Origin: Syngnathus acus
Taxonomy: Eukaryota; Chordata; Actinopteri; Syngnathiformes; Syngnathidae
Length of the DNA: 64,000 nucleotides
Direction: 5' to 3'
Assembly (NCBI RefSeq): GCF_901709675.1
Contig: NC_051105.1
Coordinates: forward strand, 1 to 64,000
Both the position numbers and the translations under genes were made by a program. Position 1 is the stretch's first letter. Every line of letters begins with the position of its first letter. Below, one piece after another: positions 47,101 through 62,100 of this stretch. A model generated the notes under the pieces. That model saw only the letters and a program-made list of their open reading frames with translations. It was not told where the DNA came from and did no database searches.

Positions 47101-50100
47101 TCAACAAACACAACTGAGACACGGGAGGAAACTTTTCAACGTGAGAAAAGGAAGCGAAATATGTCAAAATACCGAGGATTTCGACCGCAACCGTAGCCGT
47201 CGCTGAGCCAAACGCGTTTTTGATCTTTATCTCATACGAGCCAGTGTGTCGGCGGGTCGCATCCTTGATCAGGATGGCTGACGACTCGGTTGTGTTTTCC
47301 ACACACGAGGAAGAAGAAGCGACAAGCTCCTTTCCGTTTTTGAGCCACTCGATGCTTGGCTGAGGTTTGGCAAGGATTCCTACTCTGATTTTAACTGACG
47401 TTCCGGCTTTGTACTGAACCACATCCAAATACTCTGGAGGAAGATCAATGGCCGGAGCACCTGCACAAGAGAATACGGATCACATTTTCAATGCCTTGCG
47501 CTTTTCTTAACTCGCCCAATCACAGTCATACGAGAAGGAATGAAAATGAGCACTCACCGTGCGCGTCGATACAAGTGACCGGGCCAGCAATAAGAGAAGG
47601 GTTACTGACAGAGCCGACAACATTCTTTGCATACACCCTGAACTCGTAAGACTCGTCCTGGTTCAGCCCAGACACCGTGAAGCCCATCTCAAGGATATTT
47701 GTGAAGTTAGCCTTCACCCATCTGCCACTGGCGGCGTCCCTCCTCTCCACACTATAGCCGGCGATCTTACTGCCGCCATCATATGGGGGCCGCTGCCAGG
47801 ACAGGCTGACTGAGTTCTTTGTGACTTCGGTGACGTGGACATTTGCAGGAGGCTCTATAGTTGGAGATGTCAGAGGAGCGCCAAGTCACATCGATGTCAA
47901 CGGAAGCTCCGACTATAAGACTGAGAGCGCCACTTACCACACGCATCAATCGCCAGCACCTCATCAGACGTCTTGCTCATCTTTCCAATGCCAGCGGCAT
48001 TTTCAGCTGCCACCTTGAACTCGTAGATGAGACCCGGGCAGATGTTGGTGACCCGAAACTGGTTTCCTGGTATTGCTGTTTTATTGATCTTTTGCCAGAG
48101 GATACTGCTCCTTTCCTTCATCTGAAGATGATACCCGGTCACGGGATTCCCGCCGTCGCTCACCGGTTCATTCCAGCAGACAGTCAAGTTATCCCTACAC
48201 ACAAAACTAACCCAAGGCGTGGATGGAGGTCCAGGGACGGCTGGAATTAAAGCGACAGCATATTAGTCGATGGTACGTTTGAAAATGTTCATTGGCCAAC
48301 CGCGACAAACCAACAAAGCCACATTGACTTACTGAATGGAAGCTTGATCATAACTGACTTGCTGTCAATGTGGTCGCTGACACCGTAGCGGTTCTGAGCC
48401 TTAATTCTGAAATGATACTCCTCCCCCTTGGTCAGTTTCATCACTTTGATTTCACTTCTTGCAACGTTGGTTGACGCCTCTGTCCAGGTAGGAGTGCTAG
48501 TTTGCCGTTTCAGGACGACGTAATTGGTAACAGGGCTGCCACCGTCATACTCTGGAGGATCCCATTTCAAGTACACTGTAGTCTCTCCAACCGCTCCAAT
48601 CACCACAGGTCCGACCGGGGGTCCAGGTCTATCCAGCACAACAAAGTTCATGAAGATCTTGGCGGCACCGCCGGGGTTTGAGGCGGTTACTTCGTATTTC
48701 CCAGCGTCGCTTGCTGCGCTTTCATTCAGGGTAATCGTTAAGTTGTCAGGCGTGACTTCGGTCGACAGTCTTTTGGATCCCTTGATGACAACATTGTTCT
48801 TGGACAGAGTCACTTTCGGCATCGGCTTGCCAAAAAGTGGAACGTCGAAGGTAAGGTCGGAACCAGCTCTGACGTAAACTGTATTCTTGGGGTAGTTTTT
48901 CAAATCAAACTCTGGAGCCTCTGTTGAAATTCAAGCAAAATGCAAAATAAACTTACAGCGAATTTGAAAGCAAAAATAGGCTCCTTCTATGGCAAATAGT
49001 TGGCGTTTCATACAACACGTCATCGCAGCGGTGCACGTTGAGTGCCGCATCTCGGTTCGCTGTACATTAGAAAGCATACCTTTAGAAGATGATGATGATG
49101 ATAGAACTTTATTCATCCCACAGCGGGGAAATTCACTTGTCACAGCAGCGCATATGAGTGCAAGAATAATACGAGTGCAAGAATAAGAGATGAGAGAAAG
49201 AATTACCTTGAATTTCTTTGACGATAACCGGTACGATCATCTCCTTTGGTTCACTTAGTCCAGCGTGGTTCTCAGCTCTCACTCTGAAGTAGTACTCTGC
49301 ACCTTCTCTTAGGCTTTTTATAGTGTGGCTCATGGTCCTCACTGATGCACACTTGACCCATTTGGTTTGCCCCTTCTCCAGAGCGTCAATGAGGTAAGCC
49401 TTCACTCTGCTACCACCGTCATACTCGGGACGAGTCCAGGCGATTGTCACGCTGTCTTTAGTGACATTTGCAACTCCGAGTTTCATGGGAACACTCGGCA
49501 CCTCTGCGACACAAAAGTGGGCCGTAGAATGAAGTTTTTACATTTGATGAACTTGATGGAATGAGAAGGGCTCGGACGGAACCTTACCTGTAATCTTTGT
49601 GCCGGCTTTTGCCTCCTGCGGTACTCCCAATCCATGTTCATTCTCTCCAATAACTCTAAAGTAATAAGTGGCTCCTTCCAGAAGCTGGTCCACTTTATAC
49701 GTCAATGCGTGGCAGTTAGTGGTGACGGAAACCCAGGCCTTTTTACTCGCCTCTCGCTTTTCAACGTGGTAGGCCTTCACTGCGTCGCCACCGTCATTCT
49801 CAGGGGCTTCCCACGTGAGGGTGGCCGAGTCCCTGGTCACTGCTGAAACCTTGACATTGACTGGGGGTCCAGGAGAATCAAGAACCTTGACAACTAACAG
49901 TAATGTTGATTTTCCTAATGGCGACTCAATGCTGACACAGTATTCTCCAGAGTCATTTCTTGTTGGCTTTTCGATGGTCAGTGAAGTGCTGGAGTTTGTT
50001 GAATCAATCGTTCCTCTCACCTTTAGGTCGGTGCCCTCCTTGGTCCATTCCACCGAAGGAACAGGTTTACCCTTGAATGGAACATTGAGGGTAAATGCCG

Positions 50101-53100
50101 TTCCGTGCTGAACCACAAGGACTTTGCGCATCTCAACATCCACATCGAATGCTGGCTCTGCAGTTCTTTCCACTGCTGCAGCCGCATCGGAGCAGCGGCT
50201 GCGCCTACTGCTTCCAACTTTGTTGATTGCTTTGACGCGGAATTCATATACCATGTCAGATTTTAGTCCAGGAACTGTGAACTCCAAGCTCTTGGTGAGA
50301 GCAATGGCCTCAACCCATCTCTGCGGTTCTGGTGACTCGGGTTCCTCCTCTTCCTCTTCTTCATATTCCCCTTCAACCTCCGCCACCGCCGTCACTGGTT
50401 TGTGGATGTACTCCCTGTATTCGACGGCGTATCCAAGGATAGGAGCACCTCCATTGTTGGTAGGTGCTTTCCAAACAACGGACACGCTGTCCTTTGTTGA
50501 ATTCACGATCTTTGGCTTGGACGGAGGACTTGGAACGGCCTGAGGATCGACTGCTCTAAATGAAGCAGAGGCTTCACTCGGAGGGCTCAGACCGGCCGCA
50601 TTTTCAGCATAGACCCTGAAGTCATACTCGCAACCCTTACGCAGGTTGTTTGCCACGGTGCTACATTCAGCGACTGAATCTCTATTGACACGAATCCAGC
50701 GCATGCCGGTCTTCTCCCGGCGCTCAATCACGTAGCCAGTGATTGGACTGCCTCCGTCGCTCGTCGGTTTGCACCACGTGACGGTCATTGACTCTCCAGT
50801 AATGTCAGTGGCATCGACGTTAAGAGGAGCTGTGGCAAACGTGTACGGGTCGGTGATCTTGACAGCCTCGCTCTCCAAAGCCTCACCGTTTCCGTGCTTG
50901 TTGATGGCCAAAACCCTGAAGATATATTCATTTCCCTTCAGCAGTCCCCTGACGGTCAAGTAGGTTTTGGTGACGTCAGCCTTCACTAGAGTCCAGGCCA
51001 GGCGGCTGGTCTCGCGCTTCTCAACAGCATAGTGTGTGATCTCAGCACCACCGGGCTCCTGAGGTGGACCCCACGACAGAGTGCATTCCTCAGACGTGAG
51101 ACCTGTAATCTGCAGAGGTCCTGCGGGGGGCCCTGACTTATCGATAATGACACAATGTATTGGCATGCTAACTGTCCCGGCAATGTTCCGTAGCGTGAGT
51201 AAGTATTGACCGGAATCTCTTCTGATGCAGTCTTTCACAATCACCGAAGTAGCGGTATCTGTCGAAACAACTTGGATTCTCGCGCTCGGCACAATCTCGC
51301 TGCCGTCTTTGGACCAGGCGACGACGGGGGAAGGGCGGCCTGCGATGTCAGCGTGAACCTTTAAAGTTTCTCCTGCTTTCACAAATACAGTTTCTCTGTA
51401 TTTGACATCCATCATGATTCGTGGAAGCTCCACATCATCCTTGACGGCGATCGGGCCAGTGTTGTCAGAGGGTCCGCTGAACAATCCTGCCGAGTTCTTA
51501 GCAATGACACGGAAATCGTATTGGCTGTCCTCCGTAAGGCCCGTCACGTGGTAGCGAGTCTCGGGCACGTTGGTGAAATTGCACCTTGTCCAGCGACCTT
51601 CCGGAAGATCTCGACGTTCAACGATATAGCCAGAGATCTTGGTGCCGCCGTCATACTCTGGTTTGCCCCAACTCAAGGATACAGATGTTCTGCTTACAGC
51701 GGTGACAACGGGGGTTCCCGGAGGATCACACGGATCTCTCGCCGCCACAGCCTCAGAGACCTTGCTGCATTTACCGATCCCAGCAATATTTTCAGCATAG
51801 ACACGATATTCATACATGATACCCTCTTCTATTCCAGTGACTTTGTACTCAGAATCCTTGATCATTCCTCTGTTCATCTTGCTCCAGAGAATGCTGTCGC
51901 GCTCTTTCCGCTCAAGGTGATAGCCAACAACAGGACTGCCCCCGTCATTGACAGGCTCGTTCCAGGTCACCACCATGTAAGACTTTGTGGCGAGCTTAAC
52001 TGCTGGTGTGGAAGGTGGTCCGGGTTGCTTAAAATTGTACTGAGCTGTAATTGCAGGAGAATCTAAATGTGTGCTCTTTCCATAACGATTGACTGCGTAG
52101 ATGCGAAATTGGTATTCTGCCCCGTGCGTCAGGCGGCTGGCTCTGTAGACCGTTCTGGCCACATTGCTCGCGGCCATTTGCCACTCTTGTGTGTTGGTAT
52201 CTCTCTTCTCAACGATATAGTTACTTATGGAGCAGCCGCCATCGTAACCTGGTGGAGACCAGGAAAGCGTGATGCTGTCAGACGTCACGGCGTCAACCTT
52301 AAAGCTTGTCGGCGGACTGGGTTTATCCAGGACAACTACGCTTAGCTGTGATGTTACTGTTCCTGCGGTGTTGGCCAGGGTGATCTCATACTTTCCAACA
52401 TGCTCCCTGGCAGCCTGCTTAATGAGCATCTTGGACGAGGTCTCCATGTTTAAAATTGTAACCAGAGAAGTTTGCTTCACGGGAAGACCGTCCCTCTTCC
52501 ACGAGACAACGGGCTTAGGTCTGCCTCTCACTGGAACCTCAACAGCCAGGTCATCTCCGGCCTTCACGCTGTATGTTGTGAATAGTAGGTTGGCAGAGGG
52601 CTCGATGGCCATGTCCTTTGCGTGCACAGGCAAACCGAGCTCCTTGGGCTCACTCTTTCCTTTCTCGTTGATTGCGACGACTCTGAAGAGGTAGGTTTCG
52701 TTGGGAGTCAGATTAGGAACGGTAGCCTCTGTCACCTTGACTGTGCAAGCTGTACCCCATTTTCCACCACTCTTGGGCTTGAACTCCACATTGTAGCAGA
52801 TGACTTTACTGCCGCCATCGTGTGCAGGTTTGCCCCACAAGAGCAAAACGCTGGTTTTGGTCACATCGACAACGGTTACATTGTTTGGCGGCATGGGTAC
52901 CTCTGAAACTTTAGTTTCTCTGCTTTCAACCGTCAGCCCTTGGCCGTATTTATTAACAGCACAAACCCTGAAGTAGAAAATGCCACCCTCGGGCAACTCT
53001 TCAATCTTAAAAGTGTTTGCCGTGCAGTTGCTGGTAACAGTCGTGTAGGCCTTACGGACAGACTCCCTCTTCTCAACGATGTAGTTGGTGATTTTAGACC

Positions 53101-56100
53101 CACCGTCAGTGAGCGGCGTATCCCAGACGAGCGTCGCTGAATCCTTTTTGAGATCCTTCACACTGAGGTTCTGCGGTGCACTCGGTGTATCCAAAATCCG
53201 CACGGAGACAACGGCACACTTTGAACCGCTGCTGTTCTCCAAGGTGAGTGAGTATTTGCCACTGTCCCAGCGGTTAACATTGTCAATGACAACCATAGTG
53301 TATGAGCTGGTGGTGTCGATGACAGCGCGGTCTATGAGAGCACCATCCATTTTTTCCCATTTTACAGTGGGATCTGGCCTACCTCTGATGGTGACAAACA
53401 AACGCAAGGTACCACCAGCACGCACAGATACCACCTTTCTGAGATCAGCATCAAGCTCAATCTCCGGTGCTTCCTCCCTGTCCACAGCAACCACCGTGCC
53501 ATGGACGTAAGCGGCCTCACCCACACCCTCGGAGTTGATGGCGCAGACACGGAACTGATATTCTTCCAATTCCTTTAAGTCCGTGACAGTAAGTTGAGTA
53601 GCCTGAATACCAGAGGGTGGCGTACACGTGGCCCACTCTTTTTCAACCGGTCTGTCTACTGTCGGGGCGACTTCTACCTCCTCTGTCGATTTTGGTACTG
53701 GCGTATACTCTCGCATTTCAACGACGTAGCCCTTGATATAGGCGCCGCCGTCAAAGTCGGGCTTGCCCCAGGAGAGTGAGACAGAGGACTTTGTGTAGTC
53801 TGTCACCTTGGGGTGGTGCGGGGGTCCTGGGGGCTTTGTGGCATCACAGGCTCTGTAAAGTAGCGACAGTTCACTGAGGTCTCCGATTCCTGCCTCATTC
53901 TCGGCTGCGACGCGGAACTCATAAAAGTGGTCGGCCATCAGTCCCGTCACTTGGAAGTGAGCGTCTGTCAGTTTTTGTCGGTTGCACTTTGTCCAGCGGA
54001 CACTGTCTTTGTCACGTTTTTCTAGGTGGTAGCCTGCGATATCTGCCCCGCCAGTCTGCTCTGGGGCTGACCATGACAGAACCATTGAATCCTTAGTGAT
54101 CCGACTTGCCTCCGGTGTTCCAGGAGCACCAGGGGGTTTGTATGGATTGCGGGCAACGATGGGCTCACTCTCGAGACAATCGCCGACGCCGTATTTGTTG
54201 ACAGCCCTGACTCGTAAAATGTATTCATTCCCGGCGAGCAGGTTTGTTAATTCGCAATACAGACTGCAGACATTGGCGGCAGCCACCGTCCATGATAAAC
54301 TGCTGGTCTCCCGCTTCTCCACAATATAGTGAGTGATATTGGCACCTCCGTCCAGGGATGGCTCGGACCAGGCAAGGGTACATCTGTTAGCCATGATTCC
54401 TGTGACCTTCAAGGGTCCTGTGGGTTTTCCTGGTTTGTCAAGGACTTTGACTGTGACTGGGAAGGTTTTTGTACCACCCAGGTTTTTGAGCACAAGTTCA
54501 TAGTGCCCGCTGTCCAATTTGTTCACGTCCTTAACCGTCAGGGCAGTGCATTTGGGAGTGCTCTTCACTTCAATGCGCAGAGCTCTGTCCATTTCCTTGC
54601 CTTCCTTGAACCAGAGCACGTCAGGAACTGGTTTTCCGTGGATGTCGGCATCGAGAGTTAAATGTTCTCCAGCGTTGACCACGACGACGTCTTTGTATTT
54701 GGGGTCCATTGAGGCCCTTGGTGGTTCAATTTCATCCGTAGCAGTTATAGGTCCAGAGCTGTCGGAGGGCTCGCTGAAGACGCCGGCTGCATTTCTGGCG
54801 ATAACCCTGAATTCATATTGCTCATTCTCCGTCAGACCGCTGATGTTATATTCCGTCTCCGTGATATTTGTAAAGTTCTCTCTGACCCAACGCCTATCGG
54901 GTGAGGCAAGGTCTTTCTTTTCTACAATGTAGCCATTGACTTTGCTGCCGCCGTCATACTGAGGCTTTGTCCAACTAATCTTAATCAAGTTTCTAGAAAT
55001 GACGACAGCCTCTGGAGTGCCAGGGGGGTCGCATGGATCACGTGCGACAAATGACTCTGAGGCTTTACTGCACCTGCCAATGCCAACAATATTTTCAGCA
55101 TAAACCCTGAACTCGTATCCAATTCCTTCTTCGAGATTACAGATCTTGAATTGAGTATTGGTGATGAGTGTCTTGTTCAACTTGTTCCATAGGATACTGC
55201 TTCTCTCTTTGCTCTCAAGATGGTAACCAATAACAGCGGTTCCACCGTCATTGACTGGCTCATTCCATTCAATGACCATCATCTCCTTGGTTGCAGATTT
55301 AACATACGGTGTCCCAGGAGGGCCTGGTGGCTTATATGGGTATTGGACAACAATAGCCTTGGAGTCTAAAGGAGGGCCTTTCCCATATCGGTTTTCTGCA
55401 ATGACCCTGAACTGGTATTCCACGCCCGTCTTCAGCTTGGTCACTTTGAAAGCTGTCCTAGCTAGCTGCAATGTGACCGACTGCCACGTATTGCCGGTGG
55501 TTTCTCGCTTTTCTACGATATAATGTTTCACCTGGCATCCGCCCTTGTACTCTGGGGGATCCCACGAGAGGTGGACAAAAGTGTTACTCACCTCGACAAC
55601 TTTAAGTGGACCAGTCGGTGGACCTGGCTTATCGAGAATAATGACATCCATGTGAGCGATAAATGTGCCGGCGGCGTTGTTGGCTGTGATGGAGTACTTT
55701 CCAAAGTCCTCTTTGCACGCTTCAGAAATCTGGATCCCGGTTGCTTTGAGCGTGTTCACCACATTGACTCTGGAGGTCACCTTCAGCAGTTGACCATCCT
55801 TTGTCCAGGTGACCTTGGGTTTGGGCCTGCCAAGTATAGGAAAAGTCAGGCTCAGGTCTTTTCCTGCCAACACACTATAAGTGTTGAACTGCATCTTAAT
55901 GCTTGGCTCCAAGGTCATGTCACTAGCAACAACGGGTGTCACGAGTGCCTTTGGCTCACTCTTTCCCTTCTCGTTGTAAGCAATGATACGGAACAGATAT
56001 TCCATTCCGTTTGTGAGGCCTGTGACCGTGCCTTCGCATGTCTTTGTGTTCGTGGCAACACCCCACTTCTCCGTACCCTTGGGCTGCATCTCAATAAGGT

Positions 56101-59100
56101 AGCCACCAATCCTGCTACCTCCGTCATGCTCAGGTTTTTCCCAGGCCAATGACACACTGGCTTTGGTGACGTCGACGAGGGAGATGTTCCCGACAGGAAG
56201 CGGTACCTCGGACGCCTTTGAAGCCGTCTTTGTTTCGTTTGCCTGGCCGACGCCATATTCATTCTCAGCCATGACTCTGAAGTAGTACATAGCACCCTCT
56301 ATCAAGTTCTCAACCTTGAATGTTGTCTTTGTACATTTGCTTGAGACGTTTGCATAAGCCTTCCTGGTGGATTCACGTTTGTCAATGACATAGTGCTTGA
56401 TTTTAGAACCTCCATCGATTAGTGGCGCATCCCAAACAAGAGTGACTGAGTCCTTCTTAACATCTTTCACTACAAGATTTTGCGGAGCTCCTGGCGTATC
56501 AAGGACTTTAAGGGTAACAAACTCTGACACAGACCCACTGCTGTTAGTCAGGGTTAGAGTGTATTTTCCTGAATCCCATTTGTCACACGAGTCAATGGAC
56601 AGTTGTGTGAAGGTCAGACTCTTTTCGACCAATGCCTTTTCACTCAGGTTTGCGTCACCCTTCAGCCACTTAATCTCAGGTGTCGGCCTGCCCTTGAATG
56701 GGACATGGATCCTAACCGATCCACCGGCCTTCACGGATATGCCCTTCCTCAATTCAGAATCCAAGTGGATCTGTGGGGGTTCATGCCTTTCTTCTGGTTT
56801 CGCGGTTCCCGAGAGAACGGCTGGCTCGCCGACTCCGAGTTTGTTCAGAGCGCACACCTGGATCTTATACTCCTGACCCTCTGTCAGTTTGTGGATCTCA
56901 TATTTGCTGACACGCAAGCCAGTGGGGGGAGTAACCATGGTCCATTCTTCTTCCTCAGCCTTGCAGACTTCAACAATATATCCTTGAATGGCGCTACCGC
57001 CGTCAGACAGCGGCTTGCCCCACGACACAGCGATTGAGCTCTGTGTCGAATCGACGACGTTGACATATGCAGGGGACCCGGGTTTGTACTTGGGGTCGCA
57101 TGCCTTGTAGTAAGAGCTGGGTAGACTGGGCTCTCCCAAGCCGACAACATTCTCAGCAGCCACTCTGAACTCGTACTCGTGGCCGGTGGTTAGCCCAGTG
57201 ACTCTGAAGGAAAGGTCGGTGATTTTCTGTCTGTTGCATCTGGTCCATTTAACTCCCGCTCGATCCTTCTTTTCAACAACGTAACTTAAAATTTCACTGC
57301 CACCGTCAGACTCCGGGGCAGTCCAAGTAACACTCATTCCATCATGAGTAATGTTGGTCACATCCTCAATGTGAGGTGGACCAGGAAGAACAAAAGGAAT
57401 CTTCATGATGGCCGCGCCAGATTCCAGTGGGCTGCTAGTGCCGTAACTGTTGACCGCCATAACACGGAACATGTACTCACTGCCTTCCAACAAGTTGGTG
57501 ACTTTGTAACATGTGCTAGTGCAGCTGGAAGAAACAACAGTCCAAGCGAGACGGCTCGTCTCTCTTCTTTCAATGATGTAATGCGTGATGGGGCTTCCGC
57601 CATCGTGTAAAGGAGCGTGCCACACTAATGAGCATCTATCCTCAGCTACCCCGGCGACGTGAAGGGGTCCCTCGCAGGGGCTCGGTCTGTCCAAGACCAA
57701 CACTCTGAACGGCACGGTTTCAGTGCCCGCTTCGTTTGCTAGCCGTAGCGTGTACATTCCGCCGTCTGTTCTCACAGAATCTTTAATGACTACCATTGCG
57801 TGAGTTTCTGTGTTTTTCAAGGCAATTCTGAGTGTATTCTCAATTGAAACATCATCCTTGAACCACTGCATTGCTGGCAGTGGTTTGCCACGAACATCTG
57901 CGTCCAGTTTGAATGTCTCCCCAGCATTAATGACAATGGTCTTGGTGAACGCAGGGTCAACAGAGAACTTAGGCGCCTCGATCCTGTCGCTGGCGGTGAC
58001 TGGTCCGCTGCTGTACGATGGCTTGCTGACGGTGCCGACGGCATTTTTGGCTATGACTCTAAACTCGTACTGGGAATTTTCTGTGAGGCCAGTGGCAGTG
58101 AACTGGGTCTCAATCACATTAGTGAAGTTTGCCCTCACCCAACGGCCTTCTGGCAAATCACGCCTTTCCACGAGGTAGCCGGTTATATTACTGCCACCGT
58201 CGTATTCTGGTTTGGTCCACTGGATAACAATGGCATCTTTGGTCACATGGATAGCTTCTGGCGTACCAGGAGGATCACATGGATCTCTGGCCACGCAACC
58301 CTCTGAAACCTTACTGCACCGTCCCGTGCCTACAATATTTTCAGCGTACACCCGGTATTCGTACTCAATGCCTTCCTCTAAGGGATAGCTCTTGTAATAA
58401 GTCTCACAAATGAGTGTCTTGTTGATTTTGACCCACAGAATACTATTCCTCTCTTTTCTTTCAAGATGATAGCCGAGGACCGGACTGCCTCCGTCCGAGA
58501 TGGGCTCGTGCCACTCCACAATCTGGTGATCTCTTGAGAGCGAAGAGATGAACGGCGTGCCCGGTGGGCCCGGTTCTCTGTACGGGTACTGAGCAACAAC
58601 AGCAGAGGAATCGAGGCCGTGACTCTTTCCGTACCGATTCTGAGCAATGATTCTGAACTGGTACTCGGCTCCAGTCTTCAGTCTTGGCACTTTGATTGTG
58701 GTTCTGGCACAGTTATTGTTGACATTTTCCCAAGTTGTTGTTATGGTCTCTCTCTTCTGCACAATGTAGTTTGAAATCTGACAACCACCATTGTGTTTTG
58801 GTGGATCCCATGATATAGTCACGCTCTGTGTTGTAATCTCATCAAATCTCACTGGGCCAGTTGGGGGCCCAGGCTTGTCAAGTACTAGGACTTCAATGGT
58901 GGCTTCTTTCTTTCCGGCAGAGTTAGCGGCATGAACGCTGTACATGCCACCATCGTCACCTGCCGCCTCCTTAATGCTCAGAATTGTTTGAGTCTGAGTG
59001 CTGTGAATGTTCACTCTGCTAGTGAAGTTCAAAGGCGCTCCATCTTTGGTCCACGCTATTGTTGGTTTTGGGCGTCCAAAGATTGGCACTTCAACCTTTA

Positions 59101-62100
59101 GGTCTTTACCGACATGGACGCTGTAGCTGCTAAAAGTAGGGCGCACATCGGGCTCAAACGTCAAGTTCTTTGTCATGACGTGGCTAGAGAGGACTCTGGG
59201 GTCACTTTTGCCCTTGTCATTTATTGCTGTAACTCGGAACAGATATTCCTCCCCTGGGTTGAGATTGGAAACAGTCGTCTCCATTGTTTTGTACGTGTTG
59301 ACACGAGACCACTTCTCCTGTCCCTTAAGCTGTACCTCGAGCAAGTACTGGATGACTCTGCTGCCGCCATCGTATTCCGGATGTTCCCAGGCTAAAGAGA
59401 TGCTTGTATTTGTTTGATCGGTAACAGTCAAGCTCCTGGGAGCCTGTGGCACCTCTGAGACCTTAAGCGGATCGACCGTTACTGCAGGCAGACCGATACC
59501 GTGTGCATTCTCAGCAAGGACTCTAAAGTAATAACTGCAACCCTCCTGGAGTGGCTCAATCTTCCACGAAAGAGCATGGCAATTTGTGACCACGGCAGCA
59601 TACGTTTTGCGGGTGCTCTCCCTTTTTTCCACAATATAGTTTTTGATTTTGGAACCACCGTCTAAAAGAGGTACTTCCCAGGCAAGTGTCACGGCTTGGT
59701 TTGTAATTTCTTTCACTGTCAGATTAATAGGGGCGCTCGGTGTATCAAGAACCCGGACGACGACAAATGCAGATTTGGTTCCACTGGAATTCTCTGCAGT
59801 GATCGTGTATTTCCCGCTATCAGCTCTGCTCATCTGGTCAATTACAAGGGCTGTGTAACTGCTGGTGACTTCAACTTGAGCCTTCTCCTTGAGTGGAGCA
59901 TCATCTTTGTCCCACTTGATACTGGGCGTGGGTCTTCCCTTGATTGGAATAAAGAGTCGAAGGGAAAGTCCCGCCTTAATTGTCACAATCTTTCTCAGTT
60001 CCGGGTCGATGTCAAGGTCCGGTTCATCTGCTCTGTCCTGGGCAACGACCATCCCGGCAAAGTCGGCATGTTCGCCAACCCCGACCTTGTTGCTCGCACA
60101 CACTCTAAATTTATAAGCCTGATTTTCTTTCAGGTTTACAACCTCAAATTTGGTCTTCTTGACACCTGTTGGCGGCGTGCACATGATCCAAACTTCCGCA
60201 GGCACCTCTGCAGCTGGGGCTTCAGTCTGAGCCTCACCACCTGCGACTCGCTCTGTGGCAATGCAGTACTCAATGATGTATCCCTGTATCTCCGAGCCAC
60301 CGTCACAGATAGGTTTGTTCCACGACAGGAATATCGATGATCTCGTTGTGTCTGTAACTCTGGGGTTCTGTGGCGGGCCAGGCCTGAAGACCGGATCGAG
60401 GGCTTTGTAGAATACCGTTGGCGACGTAGGTTCACCGATGCCCACAGAATTCTCTGCTGCAACCCTGAATTCATAACTGTGGCTTTCCAGAAGACCCGTG
60501 GCCTTGAATGTCAAATCCAACACAGCTTGCCTGTTGCATCGAGTCCACCGTACACCTTCTTTATCATGCTTTTCAATGATATATGTGGTGATAGGACTGC
60601 CTCCATTCTCACTGGGAGCCTCCCATGTGAGCACCATTGAATCCTTTTTCACTTCTGCAACCTCTAAGCCTTTGGGTGAACCAGGGACTGTGTAAGGATC
60701 TGCAATCATCACCGGCTCAGATACAAGCGGAACACCACTACCATACTCGTTTACAGCATGGACTCTGAAGATGTATTCATTCCCTTCCAGAAGTTTTGTA
60801 ACCTTGTGGCAGGTGTTCGGCACTTTTGGATCCACGACAGTCCAGACGAGTCTACTTGTTTCTCTCCTCTCGACGACGTAGTGCGATATTTTGCTACCGC
60901 CGTCTTGTATTGGTGCTTTCCATGAAAGACAACATTGGTCTTTTGTTATATCTGTTACAGTAAGAGGTCCCTGTGGTTCTCCAGGTTTATCCAAAATGAC
61001 CACATTCACCTGTACAGACTTTTCACCTCCTGGATTTTTCAACAGCAGAGTATAGGCACCTCCGTCGGAGAGTTTTGCTTCCTTGACAGTGACACAGGCG
61101 TGGGTTGCTGTGTTCTTAACCTCTCTGTGTATTGTGCTTCCAATTTCCTGCTCTCCTTTCAGCCAAGTGATAGAGGGCGCTGGTTTGCCGTGGACGTCTG
61201 CGTCAATCTTAAAATGGTCTCCTGCTTTGACCGCGATCGTCTGCGCGTACTCGAGATCAATGCTGATACGAGGGGGCTCAATCTCATCCCTTGCAGTGAT
61301 GGGCCCAGTGCTGTAAGAGGGGAGACTGAAAACACCAGATGCATTTCTTGCAATAACGCGGAACTCATACTGGTTATCCTGCACCAGTCCAGTTGCAACA
61401 TATTCCGTCTCGATGACATTCGTGAAGTTTGCCTTCGACCAGCGGCCTTCGGGAAGCTCTTTTTTTTCCACCGTGTAGCCTGTGATCTTGGCGCCGCCGT
61501 CATACGCTGGCTTGGTCCATGTGATGTGAACCGAATCCCTGGTAATCCTGGTTGCCTCAGGTGTACCTGGAGGGTCACAAGGATCTCTGGCGACGTGACC
61601 TTCTGACACTTTGCTGACTTTGCCAATGCCCACAATGTTTTCAGCATAAACTCTGTACTCGTATTCCATTCCTGGTTCCAAGCCTGTGGTCTTGAACGAC
61701 TGGTCTGTAATAAGTGACTTGTTCAGTTTGACCCAGAGGATGCTGGTCCTTTCCTTGCGCTCCAGATGGTAGCCCAAGATAGCGCTACCTCCGTCATTTA
61801 CAGGCTCATTCCATGTCACAGTCATGCTGTCCTTTGTGCACATTGCAATGGAGGGTGTCGCCGGTGGTCCTGGGAGCTTGTACGGATATTGGGCGACAAG
61901 AGACTCTGACAAGAGCGCCGGACCTTTCCCGTATCGGTTTTCCGCTGTGATTCTAAATTGATATTCGGCGCCAGTTTTCAGTCGGGCTGCTTTAACTTTG
62001 GTCCTTGCGAGCTTTGGTGACACCATCGTCCAGTTAGTTGTGGACGTGTCTCTCTTTTCCACAATGTAATTTTTGATTGTGCAACCGCCGTCATACTCTG

